Position numbers and translations under genes: made by a program
The notes under the pieces: generated by a model
What the model was told of the DNA's origin: nothing
The model's input: the letters and a program-made list of their open reading frames with translations, nothing else
Databases searched by the model: none
Shown here: piece by piece, positions 46,995 to 57,689 of the stretch
How positions within the stretch are numbered: position 1 is the stretch's first letter
How the letters are laid out: every line of letters starts with the position of its first letter
NCBI GenBank assembly: GCA_024509875.1
Contig: JAMPIV010000582.1
Coordinates: forward strand, 627,501-691,500
Direction: 5' to 3'
Source: Oreohelix idahoensis
Taxonomy: Eukaryota; Mollusca; Gastropoda; Stylommatophora; Oreohelicidae
DNA: 64,000 nt

Positions 46995-47100
46995 ACTTTC
47001 CATCATCATCATCATCTCATCTCCTGTTCCACTGCTGCTTGTCTGCTTCTTGTCATAAGTCATAAAAGGCAACTAAGGAGGGTTGGGTATGGGGCCAGCT
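46995..47100 (-). mobile_element. LINE (family Z) fragment, right part
   Basis: Continuation of the 46436-46592 fragment beyond the SINE, degraded after ~47,070. Confidence 0.6.
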
Positions 47101-47534
47101 ACCCACATCCGCAGAAACTTTTAAGTGTTAATATTGTGATTTAGTATTTTTCGTTTTATTGTTTGTTTTTTTTCAGTGGTTAAGTTTTTATGTACTTATT
47201 TTTCCACCAATACCACTCCATTCATTCTTTATTTCCCTGTCATGTGAACTGCTGTCTCTATTCTTCCTATCCTTGTCATTATTGTCCATAAATTGTCTTT
47301 TTGAATGCTTGCTTGTTTATGTATCTAGTATTTGTTCTACATTGGATTTCTTTCTCTCTTTTTTCTAACCTCAAGTCCCAGATTTCCATTAACTGTATAA
47401 ACCTGTTTGGTTTTTTTATGGAGACCAGCATAATTTTAGTTCTATTTAAAGCTGTTTGTGTGTTTCTGTATTTTCTTAATCAACAAGATTTATGTGAACA
47501 TATGTGTACATTTTTGCATATTATATTTAAAATG

Positions 47535-47780
47535 TCAGGGTTTGGTGGTGGTTTGTGTCATGGATTAATAGTGATATGTGTCAGGGTTTGGTGGTGGTAT
47601 GTGTCAGTTTGGTGGTGGTTTCTGTCATGGTTTAATAGTGGTGTGTGTCATGGTTAAATAGCTGTATGTGTCAGGGCTTAATTGTGGTTTGTGTGCCAGG
47701 GTTTAATAGTGGTATGCATCAGTGTTAAATAGTGGCATGTGTCAGTGATTAATAGCGGTATGTGGCAGGGTATTTGTGGA
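47535..47780. repeat. Degenerate ~30-bp repeat
   Basis: About eight loose copies of GTGTCAGGGTTTGGTGGTGG / GTGTCATGGTTTAATAGTGG in intron 2. Heavily diverged. Confidence 0.7.
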
Positions 47781-47934
47781 AATCTGTTGCTATGAACCAC
47801 AATTTCACAGTTTTCTGTGCAGTCACATAATTGTGACATGTTCTAATGTTTAAATATTGATAATGTAACAACTTTTCAATTCATACTCATGCTAATTATA
47901 CTCAGTGACACATTTTTATATCCTCTTCTGCCAG

Positions 47935-48024
47935 TTCTTGGTGAGATCCAACATATCGACTATCACCGTGTGGGCACTGACTCCAGCCTCCTGTCTCACC
48001 AATTACACAGTCAGAATAGACAGG
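47935..48024 (+). CDS. ULK1/2: ULK1/2-like exon (linker)
   Basis: 90 bp after TTCTGCCAG. The split codon becomes Val, then 'LGEIQHIDYHRVGTDSSLL' and 'HQLHSQNRQ'. Donor GTAAGT at 48025, again with one base left over. Assigned by phase compatibility with both neighbours and clean splice sites. No domain of its own. Confidence 0.75.
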
Positions 48025-48168
48025 GTAAGTGTAAGAGCAGTCAGTTTACTTACCATCACTGCTGTGTTCAGCAGACGTCAACAGATATCTCCTTATCATC
48101 TTCTATATGAAGTGGCCATATTTAGTAACACCTGTCATACCATTTCAGTTCTCCTTTTCTGTGTGAGC

Positions 48169-48268
48169 ACACATGTATGAACACACATGTATGAACACAC
48201 ATGTATGAACACCCATGTATGAACACCCATGTATGAACACCCATGTGTGAGCACCCATGTATGAACAC
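48169..48268. repeat. 14-bp tandem repeat
   Basis: Seven copies of ACACATGTATGAAC (later copies ACCCATGTATGAAC). Confidence 0.95.
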
Positions 48269-48399
48269 ACAAAGAAGAGAACTGTAGACATATGAAGGAG
48301 ATCTAAAAGATGTGGAATGACCTTGAGCTGATGGCGCTGTACCAGAAGATTAGGTATAATTTTATTGAAGGCCTAACCTCCTTTGGAAGGTGAAAGGTG

Positions 48400-48965
48400 A
48401 AAGAAGAGAAAGCCCATGTATGAAAGTCTGCAACTTTCTGGTTGTAGTTTTTTGTTTGTTTTTGTTCTTCTGCATGTTTCAGAGCCGTACAATAAGACTG
48501 CTTGACATTTAAGTTGAAGATTCTTATTTTTGGGTTGGACTTGACTTCTTTTGATTTCCAAGTGTTTCACAACACAATGAAAGCTCTTCTTGTCTTTTAT
48601 ATTCTTATTTCGATAACATTATCTGTTCTGCAACTAAATCTAGGTTTCTACCAAGATGTGTAAGATTCTACATCTTGTAGGGGTGTTTCTTCAAGTGCAA
48701 TCTTTTTATTGTTTACTGCATTTATTCTCATTATCTTTGTCTTTTCTCTGTGCATTTTCAGGCCCACTTTTGTGATCTCAAGTATTTTCATTTTATCTTA
48801 TGGAACAGAATAGCCAGGTCGTCTATAGAATTTAGTCAGAGCTCACTGCTGGATTCCATTTCTGTTGGCTGTCAATGTTTTCATAATCCTATCTACAGTT
48901 AGAAAGAAGAGAAATGGTGAGAAGAGGCATCCCTGCCGCACTCCAGTTCTTATCTCAAATGGTGA
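48400..48965 (-). pseudogene. LINE (family Z) RT fragment
   Basis: Minus-strand remains of the palm/thumb to C-terminal region ('LLYGSETCRRTKTNKKLQ', a 'KIKNLQLKCQ'-like stretch) with many frame breaks. At the right end it reaches the region before the RT palm. Antisense in intron 3. Confidence 0.65.
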
Positions 48966-49069
48966 ATTAATATACTGGGTTTTGTTTTATAAGCTAGTAG
49001 GGGTGTTTCTCCAAGTGCAGTCTGCTATCATTTGCCACATTCATTCTCATTATCATTTACAGAATGTGT

Positions 49070-49545
49070 TTCTCTACCACTTACCCTGGGTATTCCAGAA
49101 CAAGGACTATCTGGTAATGCTATTAGCAGGTTTTCTTAGTGTGTGTCCTATCTAGCTCCACCATCTTTTTCTCATCTCTTGTTCACTGGTGCTTGTCTGG
49201 TTCTTGTCTTCAGTTCCACATTAGTGATCTTGTCATACCACTCCAGTCCTTCATTTATGAAAGTCTGTAGCTTTCTGGTTGTTGTTCTCATGTTTCAGAG
49301 TCTGGCTTAACATTTGAATTGAAAATTCTTATCTTTGATTTCTTTTGATCTCCATATGTTTCCCAATGCTATGAACCCTCCTCTAGCTTTTTGTATTCTT
49401 ATTTTGATATCATTCTCTATCCCTCCTATTTTGTCAATATTGCTGCCAAGGTATATGTATAATTCTACATGTTGTTGTTGATTTTCTTCTAGTACAATCT
49501 TATTATTGTTTCCTGCATTTGTTATCATTATCTTATACAGATTAT
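49070..49545 (-). pseudogene. LINE (family Z) RT C-terminal fragment
   Basis: Minus strand. Reads 'VELYIYLGSNIDKIGG', 'DIKIRIQKARGGFIALGNIW', then after breaks 'KLQTFINEGLEWYDKITNVE'. It partly overlaps in content with 48400-48965, so it is a separate insertion. Ends just before the acceptor of exon 4. Confidence 0.75.
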
Positions 49546-49585
49546 ACTGTATATCAGATGACTGATGCGTTTAGTTTACTGCCAG

Positions 49586-49824
49586 GTATGATGACAGACT
49601 ATGCAGAAAGCAAGGCGAGGGTCTCATCTGTGGATGGTGACAGAAGGAGGTTTGGTTCCATTGAACAAGATCGTTCTTCACCATTTGCAAGACAGAACAC
49701 AGGCATAAACATGTCTCAACTCCACCACAACACGTCGCTGAACCAGTCCTCCGCCCTGGGTCCACAGAATGGCTCTCCACTTCGCTTCGTCCCGCAGCCT
49801 CTGTTAGAGGAAACACTGATGGAC
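49586..49824 (+). CDS. ULK1/2: ULK1/2-like exon (end of linker, start of C-terminal domain)
   Basis: 239 bp after TTTACTGCCAG. The split Gly codon is followed by 'MMTDYAESKARVSSVDGDRR', a Ser/Gln/Asn-rich stretch, and 'LRFVPQPLLEETLMD'. 'LEETLM(D/E)' marks the entry to the C-terminal domain in vertebrate ULK1/2 ('PEETLM'). Donor GTAAGT at 49825, phase 0. Confidence 0.9.
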
Positions 49825-49879
49825 GTAAGTGACATTGTTAAAGTGCACATGTCCTCTTTTCATTAATAGTTTTTTACTA

Positions 49880-50095
49880 TCAAATATTATCTTCTTCTTC
49901 TTTGGTTCCTGGCCACTGACTGGCAAAGCGATCATTGACAGTCTCGCCTGGTGGCGTCTTGTAGGGCAGCAGCAGTCTGTCTCCACTTTGATTGGTCGGC
50001 AGCCATCCATTGTGTGGTGCCCCACCTCTGCTTCCACATTTCTCAGCCATGCTGCTTTTGGCCGGCCTCTCTTTCGATTGAATGGTATTAAAAGG
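49880..50095 (-). pseudogene. LINE (family W) C-terminal fragment
   Basis: Minus strand. 'RKRGRPKAAWLRNVEAEVGH', a Cys-containing stretch and 'ARLSMIALPVSGQEPKKKK' with a GAAGAAGAAG tail. A related copy is at 61540-61910. Confidence 0.7.
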
Positions 50096-50099
50096 TCAC

Positions 50100-50270
50100 C
50101 AATGTGGAAATGATGACAAGAATCAGACAAGTGCCAGTGGAACAAGAGATGAGAAAGGGGGGGGGGGGGTGTATTGGACACACGATAAGGAAACTGGCTG
50201 ACAGTATTAACAAGTAGCAGAGAATTGGAGGCAGACTTTAGAACATGCAGAGAAGGCAATCAGAGACAGA
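50100..50270 (+). mobile_element. LINE (family Z) fragment
   Basis: Plus-strand scrap containing ACAAGTGCCAGTGGAACAAG (the 'TRxRQVPVEQE' segment seen antisense at 53.7-54.2 kb) and a G run. Beyond repair. Confidence 0.6.
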
Positions 50271-50288
50271 AATTAAAATGATGATACA

Positions 50289-50459
50289 GACATGATAAGA
50301 CCTTGTGGAGGGATGGCGAGTGACATGATAAGACCTTGTGGAGGGACGGTGAGTGACATGATAAGACCTTGTGGAGGGATGGCAAGTGACATGATAAGAC
50401 CTTGTGGAGGGATGGCGAGTGACATAATAAGACCTTGTGGAGGGACGGCGAGTGACATG
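50289..50459. repeat. 33-bp tandem repeat, five copies
   Basis: Unit begins GACATGATAAGACCTTGTGG. Copies differ mainly at ATGGCGAGT / ACGGTGAGT. Because 33 is a multiple of three, both strands stay open, but this is an intron 4 repeat and not a gene. Confidence 0.95.
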
Positions 50460-50542
50460 AGGTTTTTGTTGAAGATCGGGGCTCTTTAGGGAGCTAATGG
50501 GTATAGATGGATTATAAGCTCAGGGAATAGCTGAATCAGCAG

Positions 50543-50851
50543 GAGCCGCGCTGGTGTAATAGTTACCACACTGCGCTGGCGATCGGGTGATCCAGGTTTC
50601 GAGCCCTGGTGAGAACATTTGAAGGAGTGCCTTCAACCAGGGACTGGAATAACCTGAACGGCTCCTGAGCTGACTCAGCTCTAATGGGTACCTCCAAAAT
50701 CAGCGAGTATCTGCCTGAATGGCAAGAGGACACCTGTCAGTATACAAGGAAAAAGGGATTCTCACGTAAAATCAATCTCAGGTTAGACATATTAACCTGA
50801 GCCTGAGATTTCACCTCAAGTATTAGCAGGCATACATAAAAAAAAAAAAAA
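50543..50851 (+). mobile_element. tRNA-derived SINE, older copy
   Basis: Same family as 46603-46983 (GGAGCCGCGCTGGTGTAATA, B-box-like GGTTTCGAGCCC, ACCTCCAAAATCAGCGAGTA, A-rich end). The B box here is closer to the tRNA consensus. A ~45-bp segment after the B box is absent relative to the other copy. No clear target duplication. Confidence 0.85.
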
Positions 50852-50989
50852 GAATCTGAATCCACGAGAAAAAAAAATTCACGGAAAAGATAAGGGTCAG
50901 GTCACCGTGTACAAACTTGATTATTGCTAGATGTTACTGACTTGTGTAGTTTGTGGGGGTCTCTGAGGGGAAATATAAAGAATAGGATG

Positions 50990-51180
50990 ACTGGTCCCTC
51001 AGGCATTACTTAAGAGGTGACAGATATGAAGTTGTGCATGTGGCTGGTAACTTGATTATATAAAAAAAATTGCTACAGAAACCAGCAGTACAAGATCACA
51101 TGACTGCTCCACCAATGGCAACCGTCTGCTGTGGTGGTTTCATGTTTTGTAAGGAGCAGACGGGGAAAGGATATTGATGA
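50990..51180 (-). mobile_element. LINE (family Z) 3' UTR remnant
   Basis: Plus-strand text AGGATGACTGGTCCCTCAGG...GTGCATGTGGCTGGTAAC...TTGCTACAGAA parallels 44430-44722. No coding sequence. Confidence 0.4.
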
Positions 51181-51281
51181 CTGCAAGTGATGTGACCAGA
51201 TTTTATACACACCAGCTTCTAAGATATATTTAATGTGGTGTTATTATGATGTTAGTATTTGCACATTTGTTTTGCTTTTAG

Positions 51282-51404
51282 GACAACCACAATGAGACTT
51301 TAGGCAAACTTTCATTTGTCCTTGACCTGATGGAGTGTATTCTTGACTTAGCCCGAAGTCTTGGCAGTGCTTTTCGCAGTATAGATCCAGTTGAAACCAA
51401 AAAG
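51282..51404 (+). CDS. ULK1/2: ULK1/2-like exon (C-terminal domain, helix 1)
   Basis: 123 bp after TTGCTTTTAG, phase 0 at both ends. Reads 'DNHNETLGKLSFVLDLMECI' and 'LARSLGSAFRSIDPVETKK'. This matches the first helix of the ULK C-terminal domain (ULK1 'EILRGLRFTLLFVQHVLEI'). Donor GTCGGT at 51405 is weaker than the others in the gene. Confidence 0.9.
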
Positions 51405-51539
51405 GTCGGTCCTTTGTTTTTTTAAACCTTTAAAAGATTACATACCTTGTTCAACCGAACCTGAGGTGGACACTATGGGTTATACACAGGGTACAATGGG
51501 TGATTTATATGCTTGCTTGACTTTCATCTCAATCACTAT

Positions 51540-51735
51540 TTGTGGCTAGTTTTGATGTTCACCAGTGTGGAACTGCTGACAAGAGCCAGATGCTGATGAT
51601 GGATAGGACAGACATTGAGAAAACCTGTTGATAATATCACAAGGCAGTCCTTGTTCTGGAATCCCCAGGGTAAGGGAGGCAGGGGGAGACTGACAAAAAC
51701 AAACAGAGAAGAGAACTGGAGACAGTCGTGTCAAG
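51540..51735 (+). pseudogene. LINE (family Z) C-terminal fragment, plus strand
   Basis: The only long plus-strand copy of family Z: the segment CCTTGTTCTGGAATCCCCAG encodes the 'FWNPQGK' motif seen antisense at 53.9 and 57.9 kb. Its natural 3' end (TTATTGAAGGCCTTTGTGCC, about 52,178) is separated from it by a GGATGG-type satellite. Confidence 0.75.
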
Positions 51736-51746
51736 GACAATAAAGA

Positions 51747-52167
51747 TCTGGATGGATGGATGGGTGGGTGGATGGATAGTTGGTTGGGTGGATGAATGGT
51801 TGGTTGAATGGATGGGTGGGTGGATGTATGGGTGGGAGGATGGATGGATGGACGGGTGGGTGGGTGGGAGGATGGATGGGTGGGTGGATGGGTGGGTGGG
51901 AGGATGGATGGGTGGGAGGATGGATGGATGGGTGGATGGATGGATGTGTGGTTGGATGGATGGATGGACAGATGGATGGGTGGATGGGTGGGTGGGAGGA
52001 TGGGTGGATGGATGGACGGACGGGTGGATGGGTGGGTGGATGGATGGATAGACGTGTGGGTGGATGGATGAATGGGTGGGTGGATGGACGGATGGATGAA
52101 TGGGTGGGAGGATGGATGGATGGATGGGTGGGAGGAAGGATGGGCGGGTGGGTGGCTGGCTGGCTGG
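51747..52167. repeat. (GGAT/GGGT)n tetranucleotide-based satellite
   Basis: About 420 bp of GGATGGATGGGTGGGT-type repeats on the plus strand, expanded within a LINE copy. All long open frames here, in either direction, are repeat artefacts. Confidence 0.97.
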
Positions 52168-52257
52168 CGTTGACTTGAATTTATTGAAGGCCTTTGTGCC
52201 GTGGGGAACTGTAGGGTAATGATGATGATGGATGGATGGATGAACAGACGGATGGAG

Positions 52258-52640
52258 GTGATGATGATGATGATATTGATAATGATGATATTGATGATGA
52301 TGATGATATTGATGATGATGATGATGATGATATTGATGATGGTGATATTGATGATGATATTGATGATGATATTGATGATGATGATGATATTGATAATGAT
52401 GATATTGATGATGATGATGATGATATTGATGATGATATTGATGATGATGATGATGATATTGATAATGATGATATTGATGATGATGATGATGATATTGATG
52501 ATGTTGATAATGATGATGATATTGATGATGATGATGATATTGATGATGATGATATTGATGATGATATTGATGATGATGATATTGATGATATTGATGATGA
52601 TATTGATGATGGTGATGATATTGATGATGATATTGATATC
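52258..52640. repeat. (GATGATATT)n-type satellite
   Basis: About 380 bp of GAT triplets with regularly placed ATT (GATGATGATATTGAT). Confidence 0.97.
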
Positions 52641-52926
52641 CTTTCAAAATGAGATTTTTTTTTTAGTGGTCACTCAGGCTTGGATTCTATGTTCCAGTAC
52701 CAATCAGCCATTTCCTGTGTAGTACAGTCACTTGTTTGAGTTATATTATTGACTTTAAAATCATCTTCTTGTCTCTAATACATTCACATGCTTCCTCTCT
52801 CTTCTCTTGTCTATGTGTATTATTATGAGTGTCCGTTGTAGTTTCCGTTTGTCTCGTATAAGACAAAGAAAGAATGGGATGACTGCTGTCTCAGGTATGT
52901 TGTAAAAAACTGACCAATATGAGGTT

Positions 52927-53681
52927 GTGTATGGGCATGGCTACCTCATCATTGTGTTTGGGCCTGGCTACCTCATCATTGTGTATGGGCATGGCTACCT
53001 CATCATAGTGTATGGGCCTGGCTACCTCATCATTGTGTTTGGGCCTGGCTACCTCATCATAGTGTATGGGCCTGGCTACCTCATCATTGTGTTTGGGCCT
53101 GGCTACCTCATCATAGTGTATGGGCCTGGCTACCTCATCATTGTGTTTGGGCCTGGCTACCTCATCATAGTGTATGGGCCTGGCTACCTCATCATTGTGT
53201 TTGGGCCTGGCTACCTCATCATAGTGTATGGGCCTGGCTACCTCATCATTGTGTTTGGGCCTGGCTACCTCATCATAGTGTATGGGCCTGGCTACCTCAT
53301 CATTGTGTTTGGGCCTGGCTACCTCATCATTGTGTTTGGGCCTGGCTACCTCATCATAGTGTATGGGCCTGGCTACCTCATCATTGTGTTTGGGCCTGGC
53401 TACCTCATCATAATGTATGGGCCTGGCTACCTCATCATTGTGTTTGGGCCTGGCTACCTCATCATTGTGTTTGGGCCTGGCTACCTCATCATTGTGTTTG
53501 GGCCTGGCTACCTCATCATAGTGTTTGGGCCTGGCTACCTCATCATAGTGTATGGGCCTGGCTACCTCATCATTGTGTTTGGGCCTGGCTACCTCATCAT
53601 AGTGTATGGGCCTGGCTACCTCATCATAGTGTTTGGGCCTGGCTACCTCATCATTGTGTTTGGGCCTGGCTACCTCATCAT
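52927..53681. repeat. 27-bp minisatellite, ~28 copies
   Basis: Unit GTGTATGGGCCTGGCTACCTCATCATA/T. Units alternate mostly between GTGTATGGG and GTGTTTGGG forms, so a 54-bp higher-order unit is present. Being 9 codons per unit, it yields a 279-codon artefact frame. The unit derives from the LINE family Z 3' UTR that flanks it (see findings). In intron 5. Confidence 0.97.
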
Positions 53682-54240
53682 GTCAAACATATTGCTGCAG
53701 GAACCACTGCTGCTAGAGCTTTGTGCCGACTTCCTGGGAAGGGCCAGCTGCACTGGTGCTCCCTGAGGAGCATAGGCCTTCAACAAACACATGCCAAGTC
53801 GTCCTGTGCCATCCGCTCAAGTTCTTTCCATGTTTTCCTCATCATTTTCACCTCTGTATCCTGTTCTCTTCATGTCTTTTTTGGTCTACCTCTGCCTCTC
53901 TTTCCCTGTGGATTCCAGAACAAGGACTGCCTTGTAATGCTATCAACAGGTTTCTTCAATGTATGTCCTATCCATCGCCAGCGTCTTCTTCTCAGTTCTT
54001 GTTCCACTGGCACTTGTCTGGTTCTTGTCATCAATTCCACATTTGTGACTTTGTCATACCATTTCAGTCCTTCTATTCTACGCAAGCACCCGTTTATAAA
54101 AGTCTGTAGCTTTTTGGTTGTTGTTTTTGTTGTTCTCCATGTCTCACAGCCATACAATAGGACTGACTTGACATTTGAGTTGAGAATGCTTTGTGCCGGT
54201 ATCCTGGGAAGGGCCAGCTGCAGTTGTGGCTCAATGCTTT
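53682..54240 (-). pseudogene. LINE (family Z) RT C-terminal fragment
   Basis: Minus-strand 3' end. Reads 'YGCETWRTTKTTTKKLQTFI', 'NGCLRRIEGLKWYDKV', '[16 protein letters not shown]', '[16 protein letters not shown]', and after a break 'GLCSSGSTSAAGPSQEVGTK'. This is the best preserved C-terminus of the family, followed by its 3' UTR. A second piece of 3' UTR sits at 54,180-54,270. Confidence 0.88.
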
Positions 54241-54399
54241 GTTGGGAGCATAGAAGAAAAATTATGATTATTATTTGTCATTTTTATATTAGAAATCCCT
54301 ACCTGTCAGAGTAGTTCTTGCTTTTTTTTGTTCTGAAATCGCTTGCTTGAAGACCTGAAATTATAAAACCAAAAATATATACCTGTCACCATAATGTAG

Positions 54400-54568
54400 G
54401 TTGAGCACCTGTCACCTGAACACTACAGTCAGTACAGAGCTTCTCAGAGAAGTCTGGAACAGCTTGTACTGTATGCCAGAGCTTGCTCGCTGCTCAACTC
54501 TGCCCTTCACCTGGCTAGGGACGAGACCCGCAGTGACAGGTTTCACCAGTCAACAAGTCTATGTAATG
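54400..54568 (+). CDS. ULK1/2: ULK1/2-like exon (C-terminal domain core)
   Basis: 169 bp after ATAATGTAG, phase 0 in and one base over at the end. Reads 'VEHLSPEHYSQYRASQRSLE', 'QLVLYARACSLLNSALHLAR', 'DETRSDRFHQSTSLCN'. 'EQLVLY' is conserved with vertebrate ULK1 ('AEQLVLYLKVAELLSSGL'). The last 28 bases of the exon plus the donor GTAAGA form the first unit of the 34-bp array that fills intron 6. Confidence 0.95.
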
Positions 54569-57057
54569 GTAAGATTACCAGCCGTCAGCATTTCTGTGTA
54601 ATAGTAAGATTTTCAGCAGTCAACCAGTCTGTGTAATTGTAAGATTTCATTAGTCAACCTGTCTGTATAATAGTAAGTTTCAGCAGTCAACCAGTCTGTA
54701 TAATAGTAAGATTTTCAGCAGTCAACCGGTCTGGGTAATAGTAAGATTTCAGCAGTCAATCCATCTAAATAATAGTAAGATTTCAGTAGTCAACCAGTCT
54801 GTATAATAGTAAGACTTCAGCAGTCAGTCCATCTGTATTATAGTAAGTTTTCAGCAGTCAATCCATCTGTATTATAGTAAGATTTCAGTAGTCAACCAGT
54901 CTGTATAATAGTAAGATTTCAGCAGTCACCAAATCTTTGTAATGGTAAACTGTCAGCAGTCAGAAAATATTTAATTGTTAGATTCTAGCAGTTTGTAGAC
55001 CTATGTAACAGAAACATTTTAGCAGTCAATAAATCAATGTAATGATAAGATTTCATCATTTAATAAATCTATGCAATGTTGAGATTTCAATGGTCAATAA
55101 ATCTGTGTAATGATGAAATTTCAGTGGTCAATATGTGTAATGATAAGATTTCAGCATTTAATAAATCTATGCAATTTTGAGATTTCAGTGGTCAATAAAT
55201 CTGTGTAATGTTGAGATTTCAGTGGTCAATAAATCTGTGTAATGTTGAGATTTCAGTGGTCAATAAATCTATGCAATGTTGAGATTTCAGTGGTCAATAA
55301 ATCTATGCAATGTTGAGATTTCAGTGGTCAGTAAGTTTATGCAATGTTGAGATTTCAGTGGTCAATAAATCTGTATAATGTTGAGATTTCAGGGGTCAAT
55401 AAATCTATGCAATGTTGAGATTTCAGTGGTCAATAAATCTGCTGTGTAATGTTGAGATTTCAGTGGTCAATAAATCTAAGCAATGTTGAGATTTCAGTGG
55501 TCAATAAATCTATGCAATGTTGAGATATCAGTGGTAATAAATCTGTGTAGTTGAGATTTCAGTGGTCAATAAATCTGTAATGTTGAGATGTCAGTGGTCA
55601 ATAAATCTATGCAATGTTGAGATTTCAGTGGTCAATAAATCTGTGTAATGTTGAGATTTCAGTGGTCAATAAATCTATGCAATGTTGAGATTTCAGTGGT
55701 CAATAAATCTATGTAATGTTGAGATTTCAGTGGTCAATAAATCTATGTAATATTGAGATTTCAGCAGTCATTGAATCTAAGTAATGGTATGATTTCCAAA
55801 GTCAGTTAATCTCTGCAGTGGAAAGATTTAAAAGTCACAAAATCCTTGTAATTTTAAAATTGCAGCAATTGATAAATCTCTGTAATGGTAAAATTTCAAC
55901 AGTCAGTAAATATGTCATGTGTAATGATAAGATTTCAGCAGCCAATAATTCTCTGTAATGGTAAAATTTCAGCAATGATTAAACCTCTGTAATGGTAAAA
56001 TTACAGCAGCTAATAAACCTCTGTAACGGTACAATTTCAACACTCTGTAAGTCTCTGTAATGGTAAGATTTCAACAGTCAATAAATCTCTGTAATAGTTA
56101 GATTTCTATAATCAATAATCTGTAATGGTAAGATTTCTATAATCAATAAATCTCTGTAATGGTAAGATTTCAACAGTCAATGAATCTATGTAATGGTAAG
56201 ATTTCTATAATCAAAAATCTGTAATGTTAAGATTTCTATAATCAATAAATCTCTGTAATGGTAAGATTTCTATAATAAATAAATCTCTGTAATGGTAAGA
56301 TTTCTATAATCAATAAATCTCTGTAATGGTAAGATTTCTATAATAAATAAATCTCTGTAATGGTAAGATTTCTATAATCAATAAATCTCTGTAATGGTAA
56401 GATTTCTATAATTAATAAATCTCTGTAATGTAAGATTTCTATAATCAATAAATCTCTGTAATGGTAAGATGTCTATCATCAATAAATCTCTGTAATGGTA
56501 AGATTTCTATAATCAATAAATCTCTGTAATGGTAAGATTTCTATAATAAATAAATCTCTGTAATGGTAAGATTTCTATAATCAATAAATCTCTGTAATGG
56601 TAAGATTTCTATAATAAATAAATCTCTGTAATGGTAAGATTTCTATAATCAATAAATCTCTGTAATGGTAAGATTTCAACAGTCAATGAATCTATGTAAT
56701 GGTAAGATTTCTATAATCAAAAATCTGTAATGTTAAGATTTCTATAATCAATAAATCTCTGTAATGGTAAGATTTCTATAATAAATAAATCTCTGTAATG
56801 GTAAGATTTCTATAATCAATAAATCTCTGTAATGGTAAGATTTCTATAATAAATAAATCTCTGTAATGGTAAGATTTCTATAATCAATAAATCTCTGTAA
56901 TGGTAAGATTTCTATAATTAATAAATCTCTGTAATGGTAAGATTTCTATAATCAATAAATCTCTGTAATGGTAAGATGTCTATCATCAATAAATCTCTGT
57001 AATGGTAAGATTTCTATAATCAATAAATCTCTGTAATGGTAAGATTTCACTAGTCAG
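54541..57057. repeat. 34-bp minisatellite seeded at a splice junction
   Basis: About 70 units over 2.5 kb. Unit 1 (54541-54574) straddles the exon 6/intron 6 border. Early units (to ~55,010) keep the form CAGTCAACCAGTCTG.(A/G)TAATAGTAAGATTT. Middle units (~55,020-55,780) read CAGTGGTCAATAAATCTATG and have lost the GTAAG. Late units (~56,030-57,050) read TAATGGTAAGATTTCTATAA. A ~507-bp block is duplicated in the late part (56,171 and 56,678 both start CAACAGTCAATGAATC). Takes up most of the left half of intron 6. Confidence 0.95.
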
Positions 57058-57570
57058 AAAAAAATCTGCAGTATCACAGAGAAAGGAAACACCAGGAGGT
57101 CATCTGATTAGCAGACCCCTCACCCCCGTAGACAAGTGTTTCAATCCCCTCAGCTATTAAGAACACAATCGTTAAGAAACCAAAGTTGTACATTATCATC
57201 ATTCCAGAGAACATTTCTTGCTAATCAGTTTGTAGATATTCATTCTGTCTTATGTAAGTCAACCTGTAGACATTTTTCTGTAATATGTATCTAAGTGGAT
57301 TATTATTTTTCTGTAATCCATATCTAAGTGGGTTATTATTTTCTTGCATGTGTGTAACTTTAAAACCGAAATGTTATTCCTTTCTTTAATGCATGTTTAA
57401 TTTGTTCAGAGTAATGATGTTTCAAGATATCAGAAAGTCTGATTTCGTTGCACATTGCTCAGAGTTCTTTTTTTTTTTACAAATGTTTTTGTTTTTTAAA
57501 TAAATGTTCACAACAATTTCTTTGCCTTCACTTAGTTAATAACCATCATATCTAACGGCAGTAGTTCATA
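57058..57570. other. Intron 6 spacer
   Basis: T-rich unique sequence with a short repeated phrase (TCTGTAAT.CATATCTAAGTGG.TTATTATTTT, ~57,290-57,340). No gene or element is recognisable. Confidence 0.45.
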
Positions 57571-57668
57571 GGGGTCTCTGAAAAGATAAGTTCCTAGGGG
57601 TCTCTGAAAAGATAAGTTCCTAGGGGTCTCTGAAAAGATAAGTTCCTAGGGGTCTCTGAAGAGATAGA
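57571..57668. repeat. 26-bp tandem repeat, four copies
   Basis: Starts at 57571, 57597, 57623 and 57649. Unit GGGGTCTCTGAAAAGATAAGTTCCTA. The last copy is shortened. Confidence 0.95.
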
Positions 57669-57689
57669 GATTGAATACAACTACAGCAT

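Noticed and set aside
51728..52652. Long open frames on both strands (up to 336 codons) rich in Gly/Trp/Met, His/Tyr or Asp/Ile
   Set aside because: They are readings of GGATGG and GATGATATT satellites. No start context, splice sites or non-repeat content.
52927..53766. 279-codon frame of 'VYGPGYLII' repeats
   Set aside because: Produced by the 27-bp minisatellite inside intron 5 of ULK1/2. The ULK exons on both sides join in phase without it.
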